A stretch of DNA of 64,000 nt from Lumbricus terrestris (Eukaryota; Annelida; Clitellata; Crassiclitellata; Lumbricidae): assembly GCA_949752735.1 (NCBI GenBank), contig OX457044.1, forward strand, positions 10,359,229 through 10,423,228, in the 5' to 3' direction. A program made the position numbers and the translations under genes. Positions 22,401-31,080 of the stretch are shown here, piece after piece. Below the pieces are notes generated by a model. The model searched no databases. It saw only the letters and a list, made by a program, of their open reading frames with translations, and was not told where the DNA came from. Positions within the stretch are counted from its first letter, which is position 1. Every line of letters starts with the position of its first letter.

Positions 22401-24378
22401 GAAGGAGGAGGCGAGGTTGGTGACATAAGGGTTAGACCCGTGTCTCGGAAGGGAAACCTTCTCTGCGGAGACGCGACCAGTTCGCTGAAGATCTGGTTGA
22501 ATTCGTACATTTCGTCGTGCAGGAACGACTTCGGACGAGCATCGTTGGACGACGACGACAGGGAACCAGTGCGCTCCAGGTCGACGGAGGAAAGCAGGGG
22601 GTCAGCAGTCAATGACATCATTTCTAAACCTGTGTAGCAAAAAAGAAGAAGACGACAAAGAAAGGAATTATTCACAGTATCTTCGTGAACATTGCTAAAG
22701 TGCTTGTGTCATATCTTATCTTTTTTGCTGTGGCTGGGTCGGATGCATCTCTGAATAGTATCTCTGAATAGATCTCTTGAAAGGGTGCTATACAAATTCT
22801 TGGAATGGATGAATTAATGAAGGATTCCAGTAGCCAAAAAATTACCGTAATTTATAAATAACAGAAAAATAGTCAGAGGTGCACTGCATTACTTAAATGC
22901 AAAAATATAATCAGTGTTTTAAGTAAAATTTCATTTCCTGACTGACGTAGAAAGCAACATATATCCTCGTCATCAGATCCATCACCATCCTAATCACCAA
23001 TTTCCATCATCGCTCTCATCTGCTATTCCTTAAAGTTACCCATATGACAAAATAAACTTTGAGATTGAATCTACAGCAAGATAAGGCAACACGCAGTCGG
23101 ACGCAACAGACGCAGTCGGCAATGACAGAAGAAAAGATGGGAGGACGTGATACAACAAGACCTGAAGCTGCTGAAATCGAAGAAAGAAGACACCGGAAGC
23201 AGAAACAAGTGGAGGAGAAGGATCCGAATATCTGACCCCTCGCCAGAGGGAATAATTCTAGCCTGAAGGGAAAGAAGAAGCAGAAGAAAGAAGGCAACAC
23301 CCAATGGTGGAGGGGAGTGTTGTAATAGGAAGCATTGGTCCACCAGCTGTGCCTATGTGAAAAACGACCTCAAAAGGGTGTATAGCCAAAACCAACAGAC
23401 ATTCATTCTTCTGTTTCACTTGGCTTGTACGGCCATCCCATCCCACCCCCATAGTACTCACAGCCTCAATGGCCAAATCACATGTGATAAGAAATTCAAG
23501 ACTAGTTAATAAATGCATAATTAGCATCATATGGCTGATCTGTATTCAAATCTACCATTAGACTGCCGATAAAATTGCCAGTTTTCATTTTTCTTTCCAC
23601 CGTCGTCGTTGTCATCATCAATGTCATCATCATCATCACCACCACCACCACCACCACCACCACCATCGTTCATCATCATCATCATCATCGCCGTCACCAC
23701 CACCACCACCATCGTTCATCGTCGTCATCGTCATCATCATCGTCATCATCATCATCATCATCATCATCATCGTCACCACCACCACCACCCATCATCCATC
23801 ATCACCACCACCACCATCACCATCATCATTCATCATCGTCGTCATCATTCATCGTCGTCGTCATCATCATCATCAATCATCATCGTCATAGTCACCGCCA
23901 CCACCATCACCATCGTCGTTCGTCGTCGTGTTCAATTCCTAACAAAATCCATTTCATGGCGACGGGTACAAACAAATGATCTCCACTGCCCTCCGTCATT
24001 CATCAACTGTCCATTGCTTTCCATCTGCTTAAGCCAACAACAAAACACTTCCAGCTAATAATTAATCCGCTGGAAATCATTGGAAGTGAACTCACGGTGA
24101 TCGTGCGGATGGAGAATGGAATCTATGAGTCCAAGCGTCTGCTCCAGCGCCTGGATATGTTCACTTCCATTCAACGACGACAAAGAAGCGAACTTCAGAG
24201 AGGTCAAGAACGGAAATGGAGCGACATCACCGGCCAACAACAGTGCTCCAGTTTTTTCGCCAAGGTCGCACGGAAGACGACGTCCACAGACGGAGTAAGA
24301 GGATGAAGATTCGGAGGATGATTCGGTGCTTTCGTCGGTAGTTGTGCTGCATTCCGCAACCGCGTCCTTAGGGTCCAT
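7736..24378 (-). CDS. RASSF: RASSF1/3/5-type Ras-association domain protein, 7 exons, complete
   Basis: Join (minus): 24378-24096, 22629-21887, 16988-16830, 12313-12114, 10821-10700, 9264-9098, 7903-7736. This totals 1842 nt, or 613 residues plus TGA. Every donor begins GT, every acceptor ends AG, and all six phases agree, which strongly supports the model. Residues 1-395 are Ser/Thr/Pro-rich and low in complexity. An RA domain spans roughly 400-555 (motifs [51 protein letters not shown]). A C-terminal SARAH helix covers about 559-605 ([13 protein letters not shown]). Known family role: RASSF1/5 bind Ras-like GTPases through RA and Hippo-pathway MST kinases through SARAH. The SARAH motif and the [14 protein letters not shown] words place it with RASSF1/3/5 rather than RASSF2/4/6. 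No C1 zinc finger (HC-CxxC) is visible, unlike RASSF1A/5A; an alternative upstream first exon could carry one. Some extra residues lie between FALYER and VRRL. The start is the first ATG of the most upstream exon recognised. Confidence 0.9.
7941..8022. repeat. (AAT)n/AATAGC microsatellite in RASSF intron 6
   Basis: AAT triplets interrupted by AGC and CAT, 38 bp inside the intron from exon 7. Confidence 0.9.
8130..8245 (-). mobile_element. Degenerate LINE 3' fragment in RASSF intron 6
   Basis: The minus frame reads like [20 protein letters not shown], a decayed form of the RSFAVAGPxxWNSLP segment of L2/CR1 reverse transcriptases. No tail is preserved. Confidence 0.5.
9098..9264 (-). CDS. RASSF: RASSF exon 6, end of RA domain (residues 503-558)
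   Basis: Acceptor TTTCGCAG, donor ATG|GTCAGT, 167 nt. Read in the joined frame it gives [13 protein letters not shown] and [10 protein letters not shown], matching LRKLLDDEQPLRL and FVLKENDSGE of RASSF1. The longest open frame over this stretch is a different one, so the exon shows only after splicing. Confidence 0.92.
9440..9662. repeat. 21-22-bp minisatellite in RASSF intron 5
   Basis: About ten diverged copies of TCAATTCAAAGGAGGGAGAA. Open frames here are artefacts of the repeat. Confidence 0.85.
9872..10645 (-). mobile_element. 5'-truncated L2/CR1-like LINE, reverse transcriptase C-terminus
   Basis: A minus frame of about 220 codons carries [55 protein letters not shown] and [10 protein letters not shown], the thumb and C-terminal part of non-LTR reverse transcriptases. 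The frame is intact from 10645 to 9974, followed by a short 3' UTR and an (ATT)n tail at 9872-9893. It lies in RASSF intron 5 in the same orientation as the gene. The tail differs from that of the SINE-associated LINE. Confidence 0.93.
10700..10821 (-). CDS. RASSF: RASSF exon 5, RA domain core (residues 462-503)
   Basis: A 122-nt exon after acceptor CTTTTCCAG, ending G|GTAAAA. The [17 protein letters not shown] segment aligns with RKFLVVDDPRKFALFER, the most diagnostic RA stretch of RASSF1/3/5. It joins exon 6 in phase 1 to form an Asp codon. Confidence 0.92.
10927..11080. repeat. (CT)n/(CTGT)n microsatellite in RASSF intron 4
   Basis: TCTC and TGTC runs, about 100 bp from exon 5 on its acceptor side. 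This makes a long pyrimidine-rich tract on the plus strand and a purine tract in the transcript. Confidence 0.9.
11692..12045. mobile_element. hAT MITE with CACTTACT target duplication
   Basis: The left end CAAGGGCGGATACAG mirrors the right end CTGGATCTGCCCCTG, with perfect 8-bp duplications CACTTACT at 11684-11691 and 12046-12053. The interior has repeated GGGGGCCACGTCCCATGCAA words. It sits in RASSF intron 4, about 70 bp from the donor of exon 4. Same family as 46325-46555. Confidence 0.88.
12114..12313 (-). CDS. RASSF: RASSF exon 4, start of RA domain (residues 396-462)
   Basis: A 200-nt exon encoding the first RA strands: [12 protein letters not shown] corresponds to GFIKVQLKLVRP of RASSF1, and [14 protein letters not shown] to FYLPKDAVKHLHVL. 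Acceptor CTGTTCAG, donor AG|GTTGGT. The acceptor lies about 30 bp from a 19-bp minisatellite in intron 3, and the donor lies 69 bp from a hAT MITE in intron 4. Confidence 0.9.
12350..12815. repeat. 19-bp minisatellite in RASSF intron 3
   Basis: About 24 copies of TTTTATCGTACTCRTGTGT with 18- and 19-bp spacing variants. No stop codon occurs in any plus frame. On the minus strand it encodes THEYDK-type repeats and runs in frame into exon 4. Confidence 0.95.
12816..13789. other. RASSF intron 3, no recognised feature
   Basis: AT-rich intronic DNA without repeat ends that I could identify. Confidence 0.5.
13790..13858 (+). mobile_element. Solo LINE tail with GTAAT repeats
   Basis: GGAGCGCTCCTGAGCAGTAA, then CCTTGAAGGGGCGCTATATA and AATGTAATGTAATAAATG, the L2/CR1-type 3' end. 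Confidence 0.75.
13859..14409. other. RASSF intron 3, no recognised feature
   Basis: Long frames in all three plus registers (13857-14288) have no recognisable domain and are treated as chance. Confidence 0.5.
14410..14645. repeat. Dispersed repeat W, copy 1
   Basis: Shares with 24608-24830 and 25000-25110 the ordered words GTAAGTAT..TTCTTTATTA, ACATCATTATAATRCAT, ATACAGC..ATC.TGGTGATAAATC and CAACGNATCAC. About 230 bp, class unknown. Confidence 0.7.
14839..14917. repeat. 19-bp minisatellite
   Basis: Four copies of AATAAACACCAATAAACAA in RASSF intron 3. Confidence 0.85.
14990..15255. repeat. Degenerate AGATACAGGAACAAGAGACA repeats
   Basis: A 20-25 bp motif repeats about ten times with variation. 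The long frames on the minus strand here derive from it. Confidence 0.65.
15256..16347. other. RASSF intron 3, simple repeats only
   Basis: Short TA (15605-15620) and GACAGATA-like tracts (16091-16135) are present; otherwise nothing recognised. Confidence 0.5.
16348..16452. repeat. (ATG)n microsatellite
   Basis: About 24 ATG triplets followed by ACG/ATG variants, within RASSF intron 3. Confidence 0.95.
16532..16604 (+). mobile_element. Solo LINE tail with ATTACA repeats
   Basis: GTCGGGAGCGCCTCTGAGGA to GTGGCGCTATATAAATGTAC, followed by (ATTACA)n. This is a 3'-end-only insertion of the common LINE. Confidence 0.75.
16830..16988 (-). CDS. RASSF: RASSF exon 3, helix preceding the RA domain (residues 343-395)
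   Basis: Exactly 53 codons, phase 0 at both ends, with acceptor GTGACAG and a strong GTGAGT donor. The [14 protein letters not shown] and GLVMSL motifs match the segment preceding the RA domain in vertebrate RASSF1/5 (consensus of the form EIEQKIKEYN...LFMSL). Confidence 0.88.
17265..17415. repeat. (ATTC)n microsatellite
   Basis: TTCA tetranucleotides with CGTT/CGCT variants in RASSF intron 2. It adjoins an antisense LINE tail. Confidence 0.9.
17430..17610 (-). mobile_element. Antisense LINE 3' fragment
   Basis: Plus-strand TATATAGCGCCCCTTCATAA and CTCAGTGGTGCTCCC is the reverse of the common tail, followed by a degenerate C-terminal reverse transcriptase stretch (GGAGCTCATTCCAGATGGAC). The neighbouring ATTC run is consistent with its 3' microsatellite. 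Confidence 0.7.
17757..18650 (+). mobile_element. Dispersed repeat beginning CTAGCTGAATAACCCGGCGT
   Basis: Starts with the ACCCGGCGTTGCCCGGG palindrome, also present at 49680-49705, and ends near CACACACAGAAGGACAAACT. Invertebrate genomes carry many repeats with this kind of head and tail, but I do not assign a class. A 63-codon frame at 18241-18432 has no known domain. Confidence 0.6.
18650..18805. repeat. (ATGT)n microsatellite
   Basis: ATGT/ATGC/ATAT tetranucleotides inside the TTAA composite. Confidence 0.9.
18806..19290. repeat. Unclassified interior of the TTAA composite
   Basis: Non-simple sequence between two ATGT arrays. It has an internal echo: CTTCAAGTTGTCATGATGTG...ACAGACCGG...GAGAGCGTGGGACACATACG is loosely repeated at 19180-19275. 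No coding function is recognised. Confidence 0.4.
19300..19890. repeat. (ATGT)n long microsatellite array
   Basis: Nearly 600 bp of ATGT/ATAT/ATGC tetramers. All six frames are open with Tyr/Met/Cys/Ile peptides; these are not genes. Confidence 0.95.
19974..21260. other. RASSF intron 2, mostly unannotated
   Basis: 19985-20215 resembles a decayed reverse transcriptase C-terminal segment on the minus strand (plus ACCCATTCCAGACTTCAGAG). The rest, including AATAAAAAGCA duplication at 20690-20715, has no identified feature. Confidence 0.45.
21270..21372. repeat. (CA)n microsatellite
   Basis: CACACA with AT and CG interruptions in RASSF intron 2. Confidence 0.9.
21490..21800. repeat. 21-bp minisatellite next to RASSF exon 2
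   Basis: About 14 diverged copies of AAAGGGTCAAATGGGTAATCC. It begins about 90 bp downstream of the exon 2 donor and is stop-free enough on the minus strand to extend the exon frame. Confidence 0.9.
21887..22629 (-). CDS. RASSF: RASSF exon 2, long disordered N-terminal region (residues 95-342)
   Basis: A 743-nt exon, with acceptor TACACAG and donor GAG|GTAATT. The product is Ser/Pro-rich with phospho-site-like stretches, and includes a conserved-looking [16 protein letters not shown] helix. No zinc finger or other fold is recognised. A 21-bp minisatellite begins about 90 bp downstream of the donor. Confidence 0.8.
22735..22815 (+). mobile_element. Solo LINE tail with ATGA repeats
   Basis: GGCTGGGTCGGATGCATCTCT, an internal duplication of TATCTCTGAATAG, then CTTGAAAGGGTGCTATACAA. 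A diverged copy of the common tail in RASSF intron 1. Confidence 0.65.
22816..23325. other. RASSF intron 1, no recognised feature
   Basis: Purine-rich stretch 23120-23320 without repeat ends or coding evidence. Confidence 0.5.
23332..23412. repeat. 81-bp duplicate, copy 1
   Basis: GCTGTGCCTATGTGAAAAAC through CATTCATTCTTCTGTTTCAC is nearly identical to 27513-27593 (three or four differences). See findings. Confidence 0.85.
23600..23930. repeat. (CAT)n/(CAC)n compound microsatellite
   Basis: About 330 bp of CAT, CAC and CGT triplets in RASSF intron 1. Confidence 0.95.
24096..24378 (-). CDS. RASSF: RASSF exon 1 (residues 1-94 plus one base)
   Basis: Starts MDPKDAV and is rich in Ser, Thr and Glu between residues 10 and 28. 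It ends at a GTGAGT donor directly after a single base that completes an Arg codon with exon 2. The upstream sequence in the same frame stays open for a short way without another ATG, so this ATG is the likely start, but a further 5' exon cannot be ruled out. It shows no recognised domain. A second half with [12 protein letters not shown] may form a helix. Confidence 0.7.
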
Positions 24379-24607
24379 CGTGCTGGTGGAACGGAAACGT
24401 GTCGTCAGGCGTTGGCACCATTTCCAGATTTGAGTTTAGAACCTGACAAACATCACGAACACACGATACATGCATCAATCGTCGATTTGGACGTTCATCA
24501 ATAATTTCTACACATGTGGCAGAATACATCAGACAAGTACTTGCTACCTTAGGGTGGACAGTTTTTTTAATATTGATCGATGGCAAAATTATTTCCTGGA
24601 ATTAAGC

Positions 24608-24830
24608 AGGTAAGTATTTTCTTTATTAATGCATTTGGAGAAGCACAGACACGATGGGACATAAAACATCATTATAATGCATCGAAGTAATAATAGGTGA
24701 TAAAAACGTGTAAATTAAATAGTTGAATGAAATGACTAAAATATTAGCGTCAAACAAGTCGTCTATACAGCATCGTGGTGATAAATCTCTCTCCAAACAA
24801 CGAATCACGGCTTGGTATCTTTAGAGCATA
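24608..24830. repeat. Dispersed repeat W, copy 2
   Basis: Near-colinear with 14410-14645; begins GTAAGTATTTTCTTTATTAA. It lies upstream of RASSF exon 1. Confidence 0.7.
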
Positions 24831-24851
24831 TATATATATATATATATATAA
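24827..24851. repeat. (TA)n microsatellite
   Basis: Perfect TA run at the end of repeat W copy 2. Confidence 0.9.
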
Positions 24852-24989
24852 ATTACATATTTCTGTATATATTTAAAGTGCACATTTCCAGAGAATATAA
24901 CTATAAAGCATATATCTCTGGAGTATAATTTTATATTTACAATATATTATACCACTATATGGTCTATCACCATAAAGTGAGACGTATAA

Positions 24990-25110
24990 GTAGGTATTTA
25001 AGTAAGTATTTTCCTTATTACTCCAATAATATATTAGTATCAAACAAGCCATCTGTTCAGCATTCTCGTGATAAATCCCTTGATAGATGCACCAATTTCT
25101 AAATAGCAGA
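24990..25110. repeat. Dispersed repeat W, copy 3 (internally deleted)
   Basis: GTAAGTATTTTCCTTATTAC is followed directly by the distal part (AACAAGCCATCTGTTCAGCA), lacking the middle of the family. Confidence 0.6.
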
Positions 25111-26335
25111 ATACATCCGACAAGTATAAGCTGCCTAGCAGAGCAATTGCGCATCAGAAATGCTAATTTTATGAACCAATCACGTACGAGGATAGACTTG
25201 CTGTACATGATGAAGCCGACCAATCAAACGAATGGAGTCAATTCCAATAAGAGGTCAAAATGACACATTTACATACAAATGAGTTAGTTCTCCATTACTC
25301 CCAGCGGTTCACAGCAGATTCCAGGCAAGAATAGTAGTTACCGATATTTGCCAAGGATTTAAAAATTCAACAAGTCACCTTTAGCCAGCTCACCATACAT
25401 AAAATATGTCAAAACAACAGGGGTTACCCGAGTTTCCCAATGCGTGTAATTAATGCTTTTCTCCTGTATTTATAAACTGAACCTGAATTTGCACTGCCTC
25501 TTATAATTGTAATTGCAAATTTATATATAGCAGTAATTCAAAGCAGAATTCAATTACAGAAGCTGTCGACCTAACAATGCAAAACCACAATGGAACAATG
25601 GTTCCAGGAGGTAAACTAGGACCAAAGAATTCATGTCTCAGATTGCATTGTCTTGTAGACCTTTAACAATTCATTTCACTTCTGTTGTTGTCTCTTTCAG
25701 TATCAATAGAACAATAATTTATCCAACTGGGAAACAACTTTATGTGTGAAATCTTGAGCTCTCATAATCCATTTTCCAGACAGTGTTCCATCTTCTACAG
25801 CACCTAAGCAAAATATGAAACCATCCTTCTCTTTAATCAATCTGAGTATGGACTCTTTCCAGTGTGAATTCAACTCACATGTCTTCCGCAAAATCTATGA
25901 CAACCGACAAATCTGGCACAGTTACCCCAATATGTCTCGTTTTCACGGCGACTCATTCCAAAAAAATGGCTTAATTACAGCAAAGGTTTGCGGCCTGGAC
26001 TGATGGGTTGGGACAAGCAGCAGCAGACATGCACAACAGACATCTGTGACTAGAAATCGATGATCAATTGAAACGTTGTACAGATCCTCCTCTTCATCAA
26101 AGCAAGTTGGGGCACGTCCTGCAAGACAGTTATTAATATGCAATAAAACGAACAACCAGCTGCCGCCAATGCTCATACCCTGGCAGTGCCAGTCCCAAGG
26201 TTGAATGGATGAGGAGGGCATCGTTAACGATCTTTGTTATCACGCGTAGTGTCATTAAACTGAGACTGCAAGTAACCAGTTCCACATGTGAAGGATTATT
26301 TTCTTTGTTGGGTATATCTTCAATCAATTAATCTA
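25111..26335. other. Intergenic, unrecognised frames
   Basis: Minus frames at 25891-25703 (FIFCLGAVEDGTLSGKW) and 26221-25943 look more protein-like than average, but I found no family, splice partner or start context. Confidence 0.4.
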
Positions 26336-26400
26336 TCAATCAATTGTAATTTATATAACGCCCCTTCAAGGTACCTACTCAGAGCCGCTCCCGACCGGGA
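26330..26400 (-). mobile_element. Antisense solo LINE tail with ATCA repeats
   Basis: (ATCA)n, then TTTATATAACGCCCCTTCAA and CTCAGAGCCGCTCCCGACC, the reversed common tail. Confidence 0.75.
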
Positions 26401-27276
26401 TCACGCGAAAAAAACAGTCTTCAACTATCTTGGTGTGACATTGCCTTGCACGTATAGTCGTATAATTATGACACTGGAGTATTTGCTCCGACCTTAGCGT
26501 TCATCACTGTGGCATTCTCCACTCATCCAAGCAGGGTAAACTCCTTGATTCCCTCACCAGCGGACTTCTAATCTAGACAGCTCCGTGCCTTCTCTGATGC
26601 CGGCCATGCAATCTGCGATGGCTTTTCAATGTCCCTCGGCTTGCAAGTCCAGTGTCCTAGTCACCATTTTTTATTCCCAATGTGGCCGTGCTTGAATCAG
26701 GAGTGCTAGAGAGTAGATAGCATTGAATGGGCGCAATATTAAGTCTAATGAATGCACAAACAAAAATCTTAAATTCCCTGGGCCGATACGTACGCAACTA
26801 CACACACCCAGTGCAGAAGCAGCAGAACCTCCCACATGAAGATCTCGAAGTATGCCACAATCAACGTATACCACTTAAGAGCATGGGCAACAGTATTTAA
26901 AACATACTGTAGCAGCACTGACTAATGCAGGAAAGGGTTAGGCCTGCATTTATGACACTGCCATAGTGGAACTGCCATAGTCGATCCTGCTAATTAATAA
27001 AGCCCAGGCTATCAATGTGGGAATTAAATGGCGGCTGGCGTTGTAAACAAGAGGCCAATGTTGTTGCGACTCTTACCCAGCTAATAGGAAGCCTGTTCAC
27101 GTGCGTGCTTATAGAAGGTCAATTCCTGGTCCAAGGTAACGTCCACAGGAAATAACACATGGGGAATTGGTGCTACGGGGAGAAGGACCAATTGAGTTTA
27201 GGCAACCAGAGAAAATTGCACATGTACATCAAGGTGTGAATCAACTCCAATACATGTGAGAACCAATCTTGCCAGG
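26401..27276. other. Intergenic, no recognised feature
   Basis: No coding or repeat evidence that I can support. Confidence 0.5.
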
Positions 27277-27500
27277 GTTTCTTTTAAGGAATTTTTAGAT
27301 CTGCACAACCACTTCATTCTCTCCATTCCCATCCTCCATGGTAAATTAGTTATTCCCAATGGGATGATAATGAACATTTTAGACTAAAAATTTATAACTG
27401 CACAAAACTGATTTTCCAGCTGCACTCATTTTATTTCGAACTACCGTTTCTGTGCAGATGTGCACATTAAAAAGTTCTCAATCTCGCCTAGAACTACACA
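27277..27500. repeat. Dispersed repeat V, copy 2
   Basis: Partner of 1722-1925, with the same order of CTGCACA-containing words. It is immediately followed by the second 81-bp duplicate. Confidence 0.6.
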
Positions 27501-27512
27501 TGGATCAGCAAC

Positions 27513-27593
27513 GCCTGCTGTGCCTATGTGAAAAACGACCTCAAAAAGGATGTATAGCCAAAACCAACAGACATTCATTCTTCTATTTCACTT
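27513..27593. repeat. 81-bp duplicate, copy 2
   Basis: Nearly identical to 23332-23412, 4.2 kb away in the same orientation. Confidence 0.85.
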
Positions 27594-27599
27594 GTACTC

Positions 27600-28365
27600 A
27601 CCAAAATTTGGCATCGTGTATGTAGATCCGAAAATGAGGGTTTAATATGCGAGACACAGGATTTGACTTGCCATGTCATGCGAAGTTTAATCCCGAGTCG
27701 AATCGATGACTATTTTCACTGCAATGTTGCCTTTGCTGACTTGCCACAGCGCAGCACTATCAGTTTTTTATCACTCAGCCTCAGGCAGTCATTAGCCTAA
27801 CACAATTCTCTGTCTCGTATAATCGTATTATGACTAAAAATATCGATCACATCACAACTGCGACACATGACCAGTCTCAGTGGCCCGGAATTATGTATAC
27901 ATGAGCGCATGAAATACAAACTTTGCATCCTGTAATATTAATCTCTAAACGACTGGTCACCACGCAAAAACACAGTACACATTAGGCTGTCACTGGATTA
28001 TCCTAACAGGTTGCAGCTGTGGTCTATCCATGTCAATAACCAAAACTGCTGATCGGGCCTTTCAGGAAGACACTATACAGGAATATAAACGTATTTACAT
28101 TAAAGAATCTGTTTAAAATGCACTTGCTATGCAACTCTGGGCATCTGGGTTGACAGTTGACTCTGTGTGTAAAGCATCCTAGAAGTAGCTTGCTGTATGA
28201 TGACAATGTCATAGAAATCATTCCCAATACAAATACAAAGAGAAGATGACCTAACATCACCCACGATGGAACCCTATAGGAGATGAGATGATACATGTAC
28301 CAGTCAGACCTTGTGGTAGCAAAAGTAATTGCCCGAGTGATGCCACATAGGGAAACAGGAAAATT
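27600..28365. other. Intergenic, no recognised feature
   Basis: No supported gene or repeat end. Confidence 0.5.
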
Positions 28366-28369
28366 GCTT

Positions 28370-28812
28370 GCATTTTCGACTCACTCCCCAATTCGGATGC
28401 AACTCGTACATTTTTCGGACCATCCTTGCATACATACAAATAAGCTCTACCCCACACCTTCAATAAAGTAAATTCATTAAAGTCATATATAAAACATTTT
28501 TTACCGTAGGCTACTATGTATTTTTGCTAAACATCATATTTGCTATATGAAGTTTTTTAAAGTTCTGCATTATGATTCACTGTTTACTGTAGAATAGAAT
28601 TTAATCAGCATGTAATGAAAACCAGTGGACAACTATTTTGATACAGAGTTAGGCCATAAATAGGCAAATGTGAACATTGCAAATTTTAGACATTTGTTTT
28701 GCATATACGGTATACATTTTGTCAAGATCCCTCTCCCTCCCCCTACACGCAAATCGCCTAAATCCGGTATTCTCCCCTCCGTGCATACGTAATCTATAGA
28801 CAGGCCCTAAAC
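28370..28812 (+). repeat. Dispersed repeat X, copy 1
   Basis: About 440 bp. Ordered words: TTTTCGA, GTACATTTTT, TTTGCTA.., TTACTGT, CAGA/GAATTTAAT, GATACAGAGTTA, AACATT..AATTTTAGACATTTGTTTTGC, CCCCTCC, AATCGCCTAAATCC, CATACGTAA and GACAGGCCC. No terminal repeats or coding are evident; class unknown. Confidence 0.7.
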
Positions 28813-29619
28813 TCTAAAGACAGACATCCATCCACCACTGGAAGCCAACTCCTACCCAGAGCGCTGCTCATCATATGTATACATCAACAGCAAAACTGGT
28901 AGAGGGTTGCACAACTCTATTGGGTCACTCCAGAGACAAGTATGGAATGAAACCATGCAGTCGTTAAACAACAAATCTCCATGCACGGTATACAATATGG
29001 CATGATTCATACCAAACAATATGAAGCCCACGGGTAACTAAAACATCTGATAATGATTGTCAATCTGAACCGCAATCTGATTTCAGAGAAGATCTCAATG
29101 ATAAGAGGAACATTGTTCTTCCTCTGCTTTGACCAGAGGGCTGGTCCAGTTTATAATCGCAAACAGAAATCTCGTCTATTTATAACCGCAATGAATCGCA
29201 TAATATCAACAAACCATGAAACAGTTTAACGTAGAAATGAAAATAACACTATATAGCCATCTAAGAAACCAAATCTGCCACCTTATTAAGCACTCTCCCT
29301 CCTTCCATCTAACCACCCATCCATTCCCCATTCCATCTATCCAACCATCCATCTAACCACCCATTCATCGCTTACCCATCATCCTCTCCAGCGCGTTCAT
29401 CGTCTATAAATACCTCCACTCAATAATCCGCAAAGCAGACGAACATTCCGCGGCGGCCAATCCATACAACAACAAACGCACCTCTCTCGCGTCCGCGTTC
29501 TATATTAGCCGACATCATGCGTTGCATTGCGTCTATATAAACTCCATATAAAATCACCAGCGTATATCCGAAGACCATGCATGATAGACTGCGGCAAGAG
29601 GCATCCATACGGTATATTA
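28813..29619. other. Intergenic, no recognised feature
   Basis: CATCCATC/ACCACCC-type simple stretches at 29300-29370; otherwise nothing recognised. Confidence 0.5.
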
Positions 29620-30002
29620 CGTGTACGTAAAAACAATCGTATTTTCGATCCCACCTCCTCGTACGCATCTGTACATTTTTGTTGACCCCGTCCCATGTAC
29701 AAACAAGCGTTTATACCAGCACCCCTTACAAAGAATAATACCACAGTATAACTAACAAATACTTTGATAATACTTAGCTGAAGTCATCTATGAAACATAT
29801 ATTTTAGGCCTACCGTAGGCTACTGTTTATTTTTGCTAACATCATTATTTAGACAAGGCTTGAAATTCTAAAAGGGCTCTAGAAATCACTGTTAGAAGCA
29901 AATCATGTAACAATTTGCTAACCGGTGTTTCTAGACTAATTTGACCCTGCTGAAAACGAAAATCGCTGTTAGCAAGCTGGATTTTTGGCCGTTCAATGGG
30001 AA

Positions 30003-31080
30003 AACAAGATGGCGGACAAAATGGCGGTCAGTTGCTTCAAATGGCTATAAGTAAAGTATTGTATGTGACAGGAACACGATTTTAGACTCTAAATTAAGAT
30101 TATAGGGTGCAAGGAATACAATGGAACCAAATACACATATGTAGCACTGCAAGAAAATCAAAATGGCGGACAAACTGGTGGCCAGAATCTTAAAATGGCT
30201 GTAAGTGAAGTTATGTATGCAGTGGAATCATGATTTCAGGGTCTAAATCAACATTTTCGGGGTCAAGGAATGCAATGGAAGCAAGGTAACATATGTGGTA
30301 GTGCATGGAAACCAATATGGCGGACAAATTGGCGGACAAAATCTTAAAATGGCTATAAGTGAATCTATGTATGCAATGGAATCATGATTTCAGGGTCTAA
30401 ATCAACATTCTCTGGGTCAAGGAATGCAATGGAAGCAAGGTAACATATGTGGCATTGCACGGAAACCAAGATGGCGGACAAAATGGCGGACAAAATCTTA
30501 AAATGGCTATAAGTGAAGTTATGTTTGCAATGGAATCATGTTTTCAGGGTCTAAATCAACATTTTCGGAGTCAAGGAATGCAATGGAAGCAAGGTAACAT
30601 ATGTAGCATTTTAAGAAAACCAAGATGGCGGACAAAATGGCGGACAAAATCTTAAAATGGCTATAAGTGAAGTTATGTATGCAATGGAATCATGATTTCA
30701 GGCTCTAAATCAACATTTTCAAGGTCAAGGCATCTGTTGAAACCAATGTGACATATATAGCACTGCCTGGACACCAAAATGGCGGCCAAAATGGCGGCCA
30801 GATTCTTGAATTGGCTGTTAGTGAATTTCTGTATCTCATGAATACATCAATTCACAATGTAAATGAGAATTTTCGGAATTAAGGAAAGTGATGAAATTAA
30901 AAGCATGGAATATATTATGTGACACTGCCAGAAAACCAAAAACCAAAATGGTGGACAAAAACTTCAATTGGCTATGAGTGATGTCTTGAACATATGCGAT
31001 GGAGACTTGATTTCAGTCTGGACTAGTAATTTCCAGGTCATGTGCTTCCAACAAAATCACATGCAATGTTATGCAGTGAA
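30003..31080. repeat. 154-bp tandem array in left arm of foldback element
   Basis: ATGGCGGAC or variants recur at 30008, 30161, 30315, 30469, 30623, 30776 and 30946, a period of 153-154 bp (last 170). Each unit also holds CTTAAAATGGCTATAAGTGA, TCATGATTTCAGGGTCTAAA and GGTAACATATGTGGCA-type words. Confidence 0.92.

Noticed and set aside
21749..22675. The whole 308-codon minus frame as one RASSF exon
   Set aside because: The frame runs on into a 21-bp minisatellite after a good donor (GAG|GTAATT), and upstream past a good acceptor. Only 21887-22629 gives consistent phases with exons 1 and 3.
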